From NCBI GenBank assembly GCA_030673345.1, contig DAOVJH010000076.1:1-6954 (forward strand): a DNA stretch of 6,954 bases, given 5' to 3'. Position numbers and translations under genes: made by a program. Below, piece by piece: positions 1-6,060 of the stretch (position 1 is the first letter of the stretch; each line of letters starts with the position of its first letter). The notes under the pieces are model-generated. The model saw nothing but the letters and a program-made list of their open reading frames with translations, was not told the origin of the DNA and made no database searches. Source of the stretch: Pseudomonadota bacterium. GTDB lineage: Bacteria > Pseudomonadota > Gammaproteobacteria > SZUA-229.

Positions 1-10
1 GGCGAGTCAA

Positions 11-1258
11 TTAAGCCCACTCACTGTCCTCTATCCATGTCATAAGGTCTCCACAGGGCATCGGCTTTGCCATGTAATAACCCTGTGCATAATCACATCC
101 CATATCGGTCAATATATCGAAAGTCTTCTGATCTTCGACACCTTCAGCAACGATCCTCAAGCCCAGGGTATGTGCCAGGTCAACCGCTGCCTTTACGATA
201 CTCTCATCTTTCCTGTCATTTGCCATGTTCATCACGAACGATTTATCGATCTTGATCTCATCGGCAGGAAGATTCTTCAGGTAAGCAAGAGAAGAATACC
301 CGGTACCAAAATCATCGATCGAAACGCCAAAACCGAGCTGGTGAAACTCATTGAGGATATCCAGACTTCTCTCCGGATTCATCATCATGGCACCTTCGGT
401 AACTTCCAGTATCAGGCTAGACGGATCAACAGACCAGATGCTTACAGCATTTGAAACGATCTCTACGATACTATGGTCGGTTAACAGTGATGGTGACAGA
501 TTAACAGCCACACTGAAGCCAGGGGAAACCTTCTGGTAATCAAGGCACTGCCTTAAAGCTACATTTAAAACCCAGCTCGTTACCGGTACTAACGAACTAC
601 TACCCTCTAAAATATCGATAAAATATTGTGTATTGACGAAACCATACTTTTTACTGTTCCAGCGGATCAGCGCTTCACCACCATAAAGTTTACCGCAGTC
701 CAGATTTATTTTTGGCTGACAGAACAGAGTAAACTCATCATCATCCAGCGCAAATTGAATCTCGTTCTCCAGCATCAAGCTAGGCGGTAACTCACTGCTG
801 GAAACCTGATGCAAAAGGTAATCATCATTATTTTTCTCTGCAGTCTGTAAAGCCAGAGTCGCTGCATGTAATAACTCTTCGAATGATAGACCGTGGTCAG
901 GCTTAGCAGAAATACCCATCACGATCCTGGGGGAGATCATTGAGCCATCGATATCTACCGCGTGTTTGAATTCTGATGAGATCTTATTTGCAGCTAGTAT
1001 AGCGTGTGTAGTATTGTTTAATGATGGCAGTAAGACACCGAACTCATTATCACCGATTCTTCCAACAAGATCTTCAGGCCGCAATATCTCATTTAACTTT
1101 TGTCCGACATAGGCAAGATATTTATCACCTTTGGTAAAACCATAAGTCGTATTAATTTCCTTAAAACGCCGTATTTTAATAATAATAAATGCGGCATTTG
1201 CCTCACTACTTCCAACAAAAGAAGTGATAGCATCAAAAAATTCCTGTCGTGATTTCAT
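11..1258 (-). CDS. GGDEF-EAL protein, predicted c-di-GMP phosphodiesterase with degenerate GGDEF
   Basis: A 415-residue cytoplasmic protein with no signal peptide or membrane segment. An N-terminal GGDEF domain (about 1-150) is followed directly by an EAL domain (about 163-410). The GGDEF signature reads GDNEF (G69-F73), so cyclase activity is unlikely, but the RxxD inhibitory site (R60-D63) is kept at normal spacing. The usual D-x-LTGL-x-NR opening of the domain is missing because the protein begins at about that point. The EAL domain has every residue expected of an active enzyme: E195 (EAL), N253, E285, E288, D315, D316, K336, E372, Q392, and an intact loop 6 (DFGTGYSSL, 316-324). From family knowledge it should hydrolyse cyclic di-GMP to pGpG, possibly tuned by nucleotide bound at the GGDEF domain. 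It lies 19 bp behind the HD-GYP gene and is probably co-transcribed with it. The Shine-Dalgarno is weak (AAGTG-like). The family call is firm; activity is inferred from residues. Confidence 0.95.
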   Translation of the reverse strand: MKSRQEFFDAITSFVGSSEANAAFIIIKIRRFKEINTTYGFTKGDKYLAYVGQKLNEILRPEDLVGRIGDNEFGVLLPSLNNTTHAILAANKISSEFKHAVDIDGSMISPRIVMGISAKPDHGLSFEELLHAATLALQTAEKNNDDYLLHQVSSSELPPSLMLENEIQFALDDDEFTLFCQPKINLDCGKLYGGEALIRWNSKKYGFVNTQYFIDILEGSSSLVPVTSWVLNVALRQCLDYQKVSPGFSVAVNLSPSLLTDHSIVEIVSNAVSIWSVDPSSLILEVTEGAMMMNPERSLDILNEFHQLGFGVSIDDFGTGYSSLAYLKNLPADEIKIDKSFVMNMANDRKDESIVKAAVDLAHTLGLRIVAEGVEDQKTFDILTDMGCDYAQGYYMAKPMPCGDLMTWIEDSEWA

Positions 1259-1277
1259 CGCGGTTACACTTTAAGTT

Positions 1278-2504
1278 TTATAAATAATATTCTGTGGGAT
1301 CGATGTTATACGAGCCGGGGTCAAGACCACGATAGATATTTAGTGGCTGCTGCCCCGAATCTTCAAATTGTTTAGAAAGGTCAACTATCTTATATTCCAT
1401 AAGATGTGCCTTTTCTTCGTTGAGGATCAGCATTATCTTAGGCCGCATCCTCTGTGTCAGATTTTGCTCCAGAATGATAGCAACCTCACCATTGGACATC
1501 TCGACCAGAGACCCCGTTGGATAAACACCGATACATTGCAGGAATTGTTCGACAAGCTCCGGCTGAAAGGCACTGCCACGCCAGTTATAAATATTCTGTA
1601 ATGCAGCATAGGGCGATTTAGCCGCACTGAATGGTCGCTTACTGGTCATCGCATCGTAACAGTCAATGATCGCCGCCATCCTGCCATATACTGGAATCAT
1701 CGTACCCGTTAAGGCAGCAGGATAACCACTGCCATCAAAGCGCTCATGGTGGGTAAGTGCAATATTCAAGATATCTTCATTCATCCCTTTCGTTTCTTTA
1801 AGTATCTTTACCCCATGCAAGACATGTTTTTTAACGATGCGATATTCGGCTTCCGTTAACCTTCCATTCTTGTTCAAAATTCCTTCAGGTACATGAACGT
1901 TTCCCATGTCCATCATTAACAGGCCGATCGCCAGGGTCCTGAGATCTTTTTTGGGCAAGCCCATAAAACGGCCAAATGCAATCGCAAGTGCACAGTTATC
2001 GACAGAATGTGAATAAGTATATGCGCTCTTTTTCTGCATCATCGAAAGCCACATATAGGCTTCAGAGTTCCTGATGATACTGTCTAAAATAGGCTCAACG
2101 ACACCCCGGACAGCCTCGATATTAAGGTTTTTGCCTTCCTTAACATCATCCATGATGTGAGCAACCTGGTTACTGGCATTTTCAAGTGCCACCTGTGCAG
2201 CAGGCAATTCCTCTTTCGTTGTTTGGGTATTCTTGTATTCAACTTTTTTCTTGTTATCCTGTAGAAACCTCTCCAGGTAAGCATTAGTTTTCAGGCGGGA
2301 AGACTCTTCGATATATTCAGACGCACCGATACCTCGATCTGGATCGATATAAACGTATGTGCAGTAAGAAGTAAGTGCAGAGAGATCATCCTCGTTGCCT
2401 ATCATGAAGCCTTCCAGTAAAAAAGGCGTATCTATCCAAGGACGATCAAGATTTGATACGTACATCCCTATTTTTAAGTAAGCAACATTTACCTTGCGTT
2501 CCAT
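1278..2504 (-). CDS. DUF3391 / HD-GYP domain protein with Met-Asp in place of His-Asp
   Basis: A 408-residue soluble protein. Residues 1-60 match the DUF3391 N-terminal domain seen in proteobacterial HD-GYP proteins. A polar Lys/Asn/Glu-rich linker (about 70-125) follows, then an HD-GYP domain (about 155-310), then a C-terminal extension of about 95 residues. The family hallmark HHExxDGSGYP is intact (H252-P262), as are the metal-ligand positions H166, H227 and D281. The HD pair, normally HDxGK, reads M198-D199-M200-G201-N202, so the ligand His and the conserved Lys are both replaced. Active family members cleave cyclic di-GMP to GMP or pGpG at a two- or three-iron site. Loss of the HD histidine suggests reduced or altered activity, or a role as a receptor. 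It is the first gene of the pair with the GGDEF-EAL protein and is divergent from the IscA-like gene. The start is supported by a weak AAGAGA Shine-Dalgarno and an upstream promoter-like sequence. Confidence 0.95.
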   Translation of the reverse strand: MERKVNVAYLKIGMYVSNLDRPWIDTPFLLEGFMIGNEDDLSALTSYCTYVYIDPDRGIGASEYIEESSRLKTNAYLERFLQDNKKKVEYKNTQTTKEELPAAQVALENASNQVAHIMDDVKEGKNLNIEAVRGVVEPILDSIIRNSEAYMWLSMMQKKSAYTYSHSVDNCALAIAFGRFMGLPKKDLRTLAIGLLMMDMGNVHVPEGILNKNGRLTEAEYRIVKKHVLHGVKILKETKGMNEDILNIALTHHERFDGSGYPAALTGTMIPVYGRMAAIIDCYDAMTSKRPFSAAKSPYAALQNIYNWRGSAFQPELVEQFLQCIGVYPTGSLVEMSNGEVAIILEQNLTQRMRPKIMLILNEEKAHLMEYKIVDLSKQFEDSGQQPLNIYRGLDPGSYNIDPTEYYL

Positions 2505-2537
2505 AAAATACTGATCTCTTATAATTGTTATTGATTA

Positions 2538-2566
2538 ATAATAGAGCCCATCTAAAGTATAGTTAA
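2538..2566 (-). promoter_or_regulatory. candidate sigma-70 promoter for the HD-GYP/GGDEF-EAL operon
   Basis: Read on the minus strand, TTAACT (2566-2561) resembles a -35 box and TATTAT (2543-2538) a -10 box, separated by exactly 17 bp. The start codon lies about 33 bp downstream of the -10 box, which leaves a short leader. The match is 4/6 and 5/6 to consensus in AT-rich DNA, so chance occurrence is possible. Confidence 0.45.
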
Positions 2567-2591
2567 AGATTACATAAAGGGTGAAAATGCT

Positions 2592-2607
2592 ATCCATAGA
2601 AATGGAT
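2592..2607. repeat. small inverted repeat in divergent spacer
   Basis: ATCCAT and ATGGAT form perfect 6 bp arms around AGAA. The repeat sits inside a wider pair, AAAATG (2584-2589) and CATTTT (2617-2622). It lies upstream of both candidate promoters of the divergent HD-GYP and IscA-like genes. It could be a regulator binding site or a small hairpin; nothing identifies the binding protein. Confidence 0.3.
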
Positions 2608-2714
2608 TTTGTTACCCATTTTGAATATGTCAGAAATAAGCCTGTTATTTTTGCTGGATCGCAATATCCTTATGATTTGTATAATATTTACTTCAAGAAA
2701 ATAATGTAAATCCG

Positions 2715-2723
2715 TGGTATTAT
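2715..2723 (+). promoter_or_regulatory. candidate extended -10 promoter for the IscA-like gene
   Basis: TGGTATTAT fits an extended -10 element (TGn followed by TATTAT). It would start transcription about 30 bp before the ATG at 2762. No good -35 box lies at standard spacing, which extended -10 promoters tolerate. A perfect TATAAT at 2680-2685 is an alternative but also lacks a recognisable -35. No convincing IscR or Fur operator was seen. Confidence 0.35.
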
Positions 2724-2761
2724 TGCTCCATTAAAACAGCGTTAAAAACAGGAGAACTTTA

Positions 2762-3139
2762 ATGTCTCAAGTTCAGTTCAATACCCAGTTAACCAATCAG
2801 ATCAATGTCTCTGACGAAGCAGTCAAACAACTGCTCGCACTGACTGAAAATGAAGATGGCGTCAACGGCGTACGCATTTTTGTTTCTGGTGGCGGATGTG
2901 GCGGAATGTCTTACGGCATGACCTTCGTCGACCAGCCAACAGAATTTGATACCACTTTGGAAAAAGATGGCCTCAAAGTCCATATCGATGCCGTTGCATT
3001 AGGATTTCTCGAAGGTGTAGAGATCGATTATCAGACTGAAGGTGCAAACGCCAGTTTTGTCTTTAAAAACGTCTTTGCCAACTCCAGCAGCGGTGGTAGC
3101 TGCGGCGGTTGCGGTGGTTCTTCGGGCGGCTGCGGCTAG
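2762..3139 (+). CDS. IscA/HesB-like A-type Fe-S carrier with Gly/Cys-rich tail
   Basis: A 125-residue soluble protein of the HesB/IscA/ErpA (A-type carrier) family, whose members bind iron or Fe-S clusters and pass them to target apoproteins. The family core is clear: the first ligand cysteine lies in GGGCGGMSYG (C46), followed by the hydrophobic beta core and a C-terminal FKNVFAN segment (residues 101-107). The usual CGCG end is replaced by a tail of Gly, Ser and Cys with C114, C117 and C124 (CxxC then Cys). The C46-C114 spacing is close to that of IscA proteins. The family's usual length is about 105-115 residues, so the tail is the extra part. A good AGGAG (2750-2754) lies 7 nt before the ATG. 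It is probably a single-gene transcript, since a strong terminator follows. It may serve a specific client rather than general assembly. The family call is confident; the client is unknown. Confidence 0.93.
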   Translation: MSQVQFNTQLTNQINVSDEAVKQLLALTENEDGVNGVRIFVSGGGCGGMSYGMTFVDQPTEFDTTLEKDGLKVHIDAVALGFLEGVEIDYQTEGANASFVFKNVFANSSSGGSCGGCGGSSGGCG

Positions 3140-3159
3140 CCTCCCCCCTCAGTAACGTC

Positions 3160-3174
3160 CCTGTTTCAAACAGG
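3160..3174. repeat. perfect inverted repeat CCTGTTTCAAACAGG
   Basis: Seven-base arms surround a central C, 20 bp after the stop of the IscA-like gene. No T-run follows, so it is unlikely to be a terminator by itself. It lies immediately upstream of a TATACT box (3178-3183), so it could be an operator for the ATP-grasp gene. Confidence 0.4.
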
Positions 3175-3177
3175 TCA

Positions 3178-3183
3178 TATACT
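3178..3183 (+). promoter_or_regulatory. possible -10 box for the ATP-grasp gene
   Basis: TATACT matches the -10 consensus at 5 of 6 positions and lies 58 bp before the ATG at 3241. No clear -35 box is present at 16-18 bp. If used, transcription would begin at about 3190, just before the hairpin at 3194. The call is weak and rests on position and one hexamer. Confidence 0.25.
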
Positions 3184-3193
3184 GATTAATAAC

Positions 3194-3224
3194 GGGTGAG
3201 TCATCGTTTATGGCTCACCCTTTT
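3194..3224 (+). terminator. rho-independent terminator after the IscA-like gene
   Basis: GGGTGAGTCAT (3194-3204) pairs with ATGGCTCACCC (3210-3220) over 11 bp with one G-U pair and a five-base loop (CGTTT). TTTT and a further AT-rich stretch follow. This is a classic intrinsic terminator. It separates the IscA-like gene from the ATP-grasp gene and contains the GTG at 3196 that would otherwise extend the ATP-grasp frame. Confidence 0.88.
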
Positions 3225-3240
3225 AATTTCACATCTAAAA

Positions 3241-4488
3241 ATGACAAACATCAAGGATCGGCGTTTATTACTAATATCTCATCACAACAGTTACCGGATA
3301 GCGCCTTATATAAAAGCTGCGATCAACCTCGGTCTTGAAGTAACCATCGCCTCTGAGGGGCAACATTCACTTGTTTCAGAAGTAGCAAACGGACTACACA
3401 TCGACTTTAAAGATACCGATTTAATGCTTGAATGCATCATGAACGAAAATCACAGAAAATCCTTTTCGGGAATTTTGGGCAGTGATGATCAGACCGTCGA
3501 ACTGGCCGCTTATGCAGCCAGAGCACTTAAGCTGCCACACAATCCGCCAAGTGCCGCACAATACTCTACACGGAAGGACCTGGCACGCGCACAACTGGCA
3601 CTAGCAGGTTGCCCGGTCCCTATCCATTGCCTGTTAGATCTGTCACGGCCGATCAATAAACAGCTTGCCGGCCTTCCCTGGCCATGCGTATTAAAACCTT
3701 TAAACATGTCAGCAAGCCGCGGCGTTATCCGCGCTGACAACGAAACTGAATTCATCACCGCCTGTGAACGCTTAAGACCGATCATCGCAACCGCACAGGG
3801 AGAATTTGAACAGAATCACCTGTTGATCGAAGACTATATCGATGGCATTGAGATTGCCTACGAGGGTTTCTTGCATGATGGCAAACTACAGACCATTACA
3901 ATCTTCGATAAACCAGACCCCCTGGTTGGCCCCTATTTTGAGGAGACCATCTACGTTACACCATCGACATTAAGCGCAGGATTCCAGCTGAAGATACAGG
4001 CAGTCATACAAGATGCCTGTACTGCTTATGGTCTGACGACTGGTGCTATCCATGCTGAATGCCGTATCGATAGATCAAATAAAATATGGATACTTGAGAT
4101 TGCTTCACGCACCATCGGCGGTGATTGTGCCAGGGTGCTGGATAATGAAAATTTTGGTATCGAGGAACTGGCCATCTCGCTGGCGATCGATCAACCGATC
4201 GAGACCAGTATGCCTGAACAGGCCCGCGGCGTGATGATGATTCCAGTAAGAGAAAAAGGCTTGTTGAAACGTGTAGAAGGCCTGCTCGAAGCAAATAAAA
4301 TCAAGCACATCGATAAGATTGATATCATCATCCGTGAAGGCCATGAACTTGTACCGCTACCGGAAGGCAATCAGTATCTAGGCTATATATTTGCAAGCGC
4401 AGACACATCAGAACAGGTAACAGCAGCGATTCGTGAGGCTTACGGGCTGCTTAGGTTTATTACCGCGCCGATATTTAAAATCAACTGA
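3241..4488 (+). CDS. ATP-grasp carboxylate-amine ligase, L-amino-acid-ligase type
   Basis: A 415-residue cytoplasmic enzyme. The order is an N-terminal Rossmann-like preATP-grasp region (1-100), an ATP-grasp domain (about 105-315), and a C-terminal region (about 325-410) resembling the second C-terminal domain of L-amino-acid ligases (GVMMIPVREKG, then ELVPLPEGNQYLGYIFA). ATP-site features are K152 in VLKP, a Ser/Gly loop (NMSASRG, 155-161), LLIEDYIDGIE (194-204), and metal-binding E273 (HAECR) and E286 with R290 (LEIASRTIGG). The family activates a carboxylate as acyl-phosphate and joins it to an amine, often forming dipeptides. The substrate here cannot be read from sequence. The ATG at 3241 is preferred because the in-frame GTG at 3196 lies in a terminator stem. 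The Shine-Dalgarno before 3241 is poor. It is convergent with the yggX operon. Confidence 0.88.
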   Translation: MTNIKDRRLLLISHHNSYRIAPYIKAAINLGLEVTIASEGQHSLVSEVANGLHIDFKDTDLMLECIMNENHRKSFSGILGSDDQTVELAAYAARALKLPHNPPSAAQYSTRKDLARAQLALAGCPVPIHCLLDLSRPINKQLAGLPWPCVLKPLNMSASRGVIRADNETEFITACERLRPIIATAQGEFEQNHLLIEDYIDGIEIAYEGFLHDGKLQTITIFDKPDPLVGPYFEETIYVTPSTLSAGFQLKIQAVIQDACTAYGLTTGAIHAECRIDRSNKIWILEIASRTIGGDCARVLDNENFGIEELAISLAIDQPIETSMPEQARGVMMIPVREKGLLKRVEGLLEANKIKHIDKIDIIIREGHELVPLPEGNQYLGYIFASADTSEQVTAAIREAYGLLRFITAPIFKIN

Positions 4489-4503
4489 AATTTAAAAACT
4501 TGA

Positions 4504-4598
4504 ACCGCAGAGGCGCGGAGACGCAGAGAAAAACTTCTTTTGCTGTTAACAGTGCCTGCGGCGCTGTTAACAAAAGTAAAACTCTGCACCTCTGCGGT
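4504..4598. repeat. structured intergenic repeat with terminal inverted arms
   Basis: A 95 bp element in the convergent gap. The ends are ACCGCAGAGG (4504-4513) and CCTCTGCGGT (4589-4598), perfectly complementary over 10 bp. Further in, GCAGAG (4523-4528) pairs with CTCTGC (4582-4587) and CTTTTG (4537-4542) with CAAAAG (4571-4576). The left arm itself iterates the theme CGCAGAG/GCGGAG. AT-rich tracts flank both ends (T-rich downstream on either strand), so it could also act as a bidirectional terminator. From memory, 'ACCGCAGAGnCGCAGAG' motifs recur between genes in many bacterial genomes; only one copy is in this window. It has no coding capacity I would support. Confidence 0.7.
4543..4572. 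repeat. duplicated CTGTTAACA palindrome
   Basis: CTGTTAACAG (4543-4552) is a perfect 10 bp palindrome. CTGTTAACA recurs at 4564-4572, 21 bp further on and so about two helical turns apart. Both lie in the centre of the larger inverted repeat. The arrangement could hold a dimeric regulator or simply form the hairpin tip. Confidence 0.45.
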
Positions 4599-4628
4599 AA
4601 AAATCTTTTAACTTTATTTTTGACTTCC

Positions 4629-4644
4629 GCTTATGGCCATAAGC
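4629..4644. repeat. perfect 16 bp palindrome GCTTATGGCCATAAGC
   Basis: Six-base stems with a GGCC loop, or a continuous 16 bp palindrome in duplex DNA. It lies 18 bp beyond the yggX stop. No T-run follows directly on either strand, so terminator function is doubtful by itself. It may protect the 3' end of the yggX transcript or bind a protein. Confidence 0.45.
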
Positions 4645-4661
4645 AGCTCTCAGCGTTATAT

Positions 4662-4952
4662 TTATTTTTTACCACCGCCACCGCCGGCCTGAAAACCTGC
4701 AGGCGCCTGCCCGTAATCACCTTCATCAAAAAAGAAACCCTGCATATGTTTTTCGATGAGCTCAATATTTTTAGCGTCAGCGGTATTTAATCCATTTTCA
4801 TTAATGATCGTGGTCAGACGCTCTAACCATTGCTTCCAGCCTTCTTTCGAGACATTCTCATATATACGTATGCCCAGATCACCCGGATGCGGTGGTGCAT
4901 CCATTGCTTCTGCTTCGATTTTTAAAATCACACATTGAACTGTATTAGCCAT
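4662..4952 (-). CDS. yggX: YggX-family Fe(2+)-trafficking / oxidative damage protection protein
   Basis: A 96-residue soluble protein counted from the second of two adjacent ATG codons. Family landmarks are Cys7 in the opening strand (MANTVQC), PGDLGIRIY, the W-rich helix SKEGWKQWLERLTTIINENGLN, and a C-terminal helix followed by FFFDEGD. E. coli YggX is 91 residues with Cys at the same place. The family is linked to Fe(II) handling and to protecting labile Fe-S clusters from oxidation. The end GGGGGKK is an unusual Gly/Lys tail. The second ATG is chosen because GAGG ends 6 nt before it, against 3 nt for the ATG at 4955; initiation at 4955 would add one Met. It lies 40 bp behind the AmrS-like gene as the last gene of that operon. 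YggX genes often sit next to mutY in gammaproteobacteria, so this neighbourhood differs. Confidence 0.93.
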   Translation of the reverse strand: MANTVQCVILKIEAEAMDAPPHPGDLGIRIYENVSKEGWKQWLERLTTIINENGLNTADAKNIELIEKHMQGFFFDEGDYGQAPAGFQAGGGGGKK

Positions 4953-4992
4953 CATTAACCTCTAAATCTTCTCTATACTTCCAGTCTTCAAC

Positions 4993-6042
4993 TTAATTGT
5001 CTTCGTACTTTTTGAGCAGCACGCCTTCATCACCGCAGCAACTTGCAGCACATTGTTTTATCTGGTGCAATTCTTCAGCTGTGCTATTCAGATAAACTTC
5101 GATCGGTTTATTCTCTGTCGCACAGTCACAACCCTTGTCATTATACACGTAAACATTGTTCAACCCTGCGCGTTTTGCCTCAGCCTCGGCCTCAAACAGC
5201 ATATGTTCGGGTGTTGCAGGAACATCGCTGAGTTTGTAAGCAGGAAAAAAACGCGTCACATGCCACGGGCTATCTGCACCTAAATTGTCACGTATCCAGC
5301 AGGCGATCTCATAATGCTCAGCCGGAGAATCATTTTTCCCTGGAATGATATTGGTACGTGTCTCGACATGGATACCTAAATCATGGGCCTTTTTTATCGA
5401 AGCCAGTACCTGTTCAACTTTTGCCGGTTTACAGACATCTTCATAAAAATCATCTCGCATGCTCTTGATATCCGAACATAACACATCGACTTTACCGGCT
5501 ATCAGTTCCAGTGCCTCGTCAGTGACATAACTATTGGACACATACACCGTGTACAAACCTGCCTCATGCGCCAGCTCGCATACATCGAGCACATATTCCA
5601 GCCAGACCGCCGGTTCAGAATAAGTAAATGCGATACCCTGCACGCCCGCTCTCATTGCCGAATCGACCAGCTTTTGTGGCGATACCCAGACCTCTGTTGA
5701 CTGGCCTTTTGCCAGATCATCAAGCGCCTCTACACCCCAGGAAATCTCCAGATTATGGCAGCCACCACAGCGAAAGCTGCAGCCATAACTACCGACAGAC
5801 ATCACCCTGGTACCCGGACGATAATGCTTTACCGGTTTCTCCTCGATCAGATCGATATCGATCGACGACAGGATGCCATAGGAAAGGTTATATAAAGTAC
5901 CATTGCGGTTCACATGCGCCTGACAGAAACCACGCTGCCCATGGCCGATCTTGCAACGCCATAGACAGAGGTTACAGCGTGTCGTGCCATTCTCGAGCTT
6001 TTCCTGCAGTCTTGTTTCAACCAGTTGGTACTGTTCTGCCAT
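4993..6042 (-). CDS. amrS: AmrS-like radical SAM protein (COG1180, PflA-activase-like)
   Basis: A 349-residue protein resembling the radical SAM component of the AmmeMemoRadiSam system. The N-terminus has the Cys motif typical of these proteins (C23, C26, C30, C40, ending GQRGFC). The radical SAM cluster motif is CSFRCGGCHN (C88, C92, C95), followed by IAFTYSEP (137-144), the SDIKSM strand (190-195) and THVETRTNIIPG-like residues (224-235; the first is I224). Such enzymes use a 4Fe-4S cluster and S-adenosylmethionine to start radical chemistry; the substrate of AmrS proteins is not firmly established. Odd features are GGCHN where I expect PWCQN, and a C-terminal tail with CDC (305-307) and CAASCC (331-336) instead of the usual short zinc-ribbon-like end. 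The start is supported by CAGG 8 nt before the ATG. It follows the formyltransferase by 18 bp. No AMMECR1 or Memo gene lies in the window. Confidence 0.88.
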   Translation of the reverse strand: MAEQYQLVETRLQEKLENGTTRCNLCLWRCKIGHGQRGFCQAHVNRNGTLYNLSYGILSSIDIDLIEEKPVKHYRPGTRVMSVGSYGCSFRCGGCHNLEISWGVEALDDLAKGQSTEVWVSPQKLVDSAMRAGVQGIAFTYSEPAVWLEYVLDVCELAHEAGLYTVYVSNSYVTDEALELIAGKVDVLCSDIKSMRDDFYEDVCKPAKVEQVLASIKKAHDLGIHVETRTNIIPGKNDSPAEHYEIACWIRDNLGADSPWHVTRFFPAYKLSDVPATPEHMLFEAEAEAKRAGLNNVYVYNDKGCDCATENKPIEVYLNSTAEELHQIKQCAASCCGDEGVLLKKYEDN

Positions 6043-6060
6043 GTCTTGAACCTGAAGAAA

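Noticed and set aside
67..539. Three overlapping plus-strand open frames
   Set aside because: They are antisense to the EAL domain, whose catalytic motifs are all in the minus frame.
2641..2761. IscR- or Fur-type operator before the IscA-like gene
   Set aside because: I looked for the known consensus patterns and found no convincing match.
2789..2983. Minus-strand open frame within the IscA-like gene
   Set aside because: It is a shadow of a conserved gene with a good ribosome binding site on the plus strand.
3196..3240. GTG start at 3196 adding 15 residues to the ATP-grasp protein
   Set aside because: The codons fall inside a strong terminator hairpin and its T-run, and the added residues do not extend the recognisable domain.
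4504..4598. CRISPR array or tandem repeat
   Set aside because: The units are inverted arms, not regularly spaced direct repeats with spacers.
4500..4790. Plus-strand open frame across the convergent gap
   Set aside because: It runs through the inverted repeat and then antisense to yggX, with no family resemblance and no Shine-Dalgarno.
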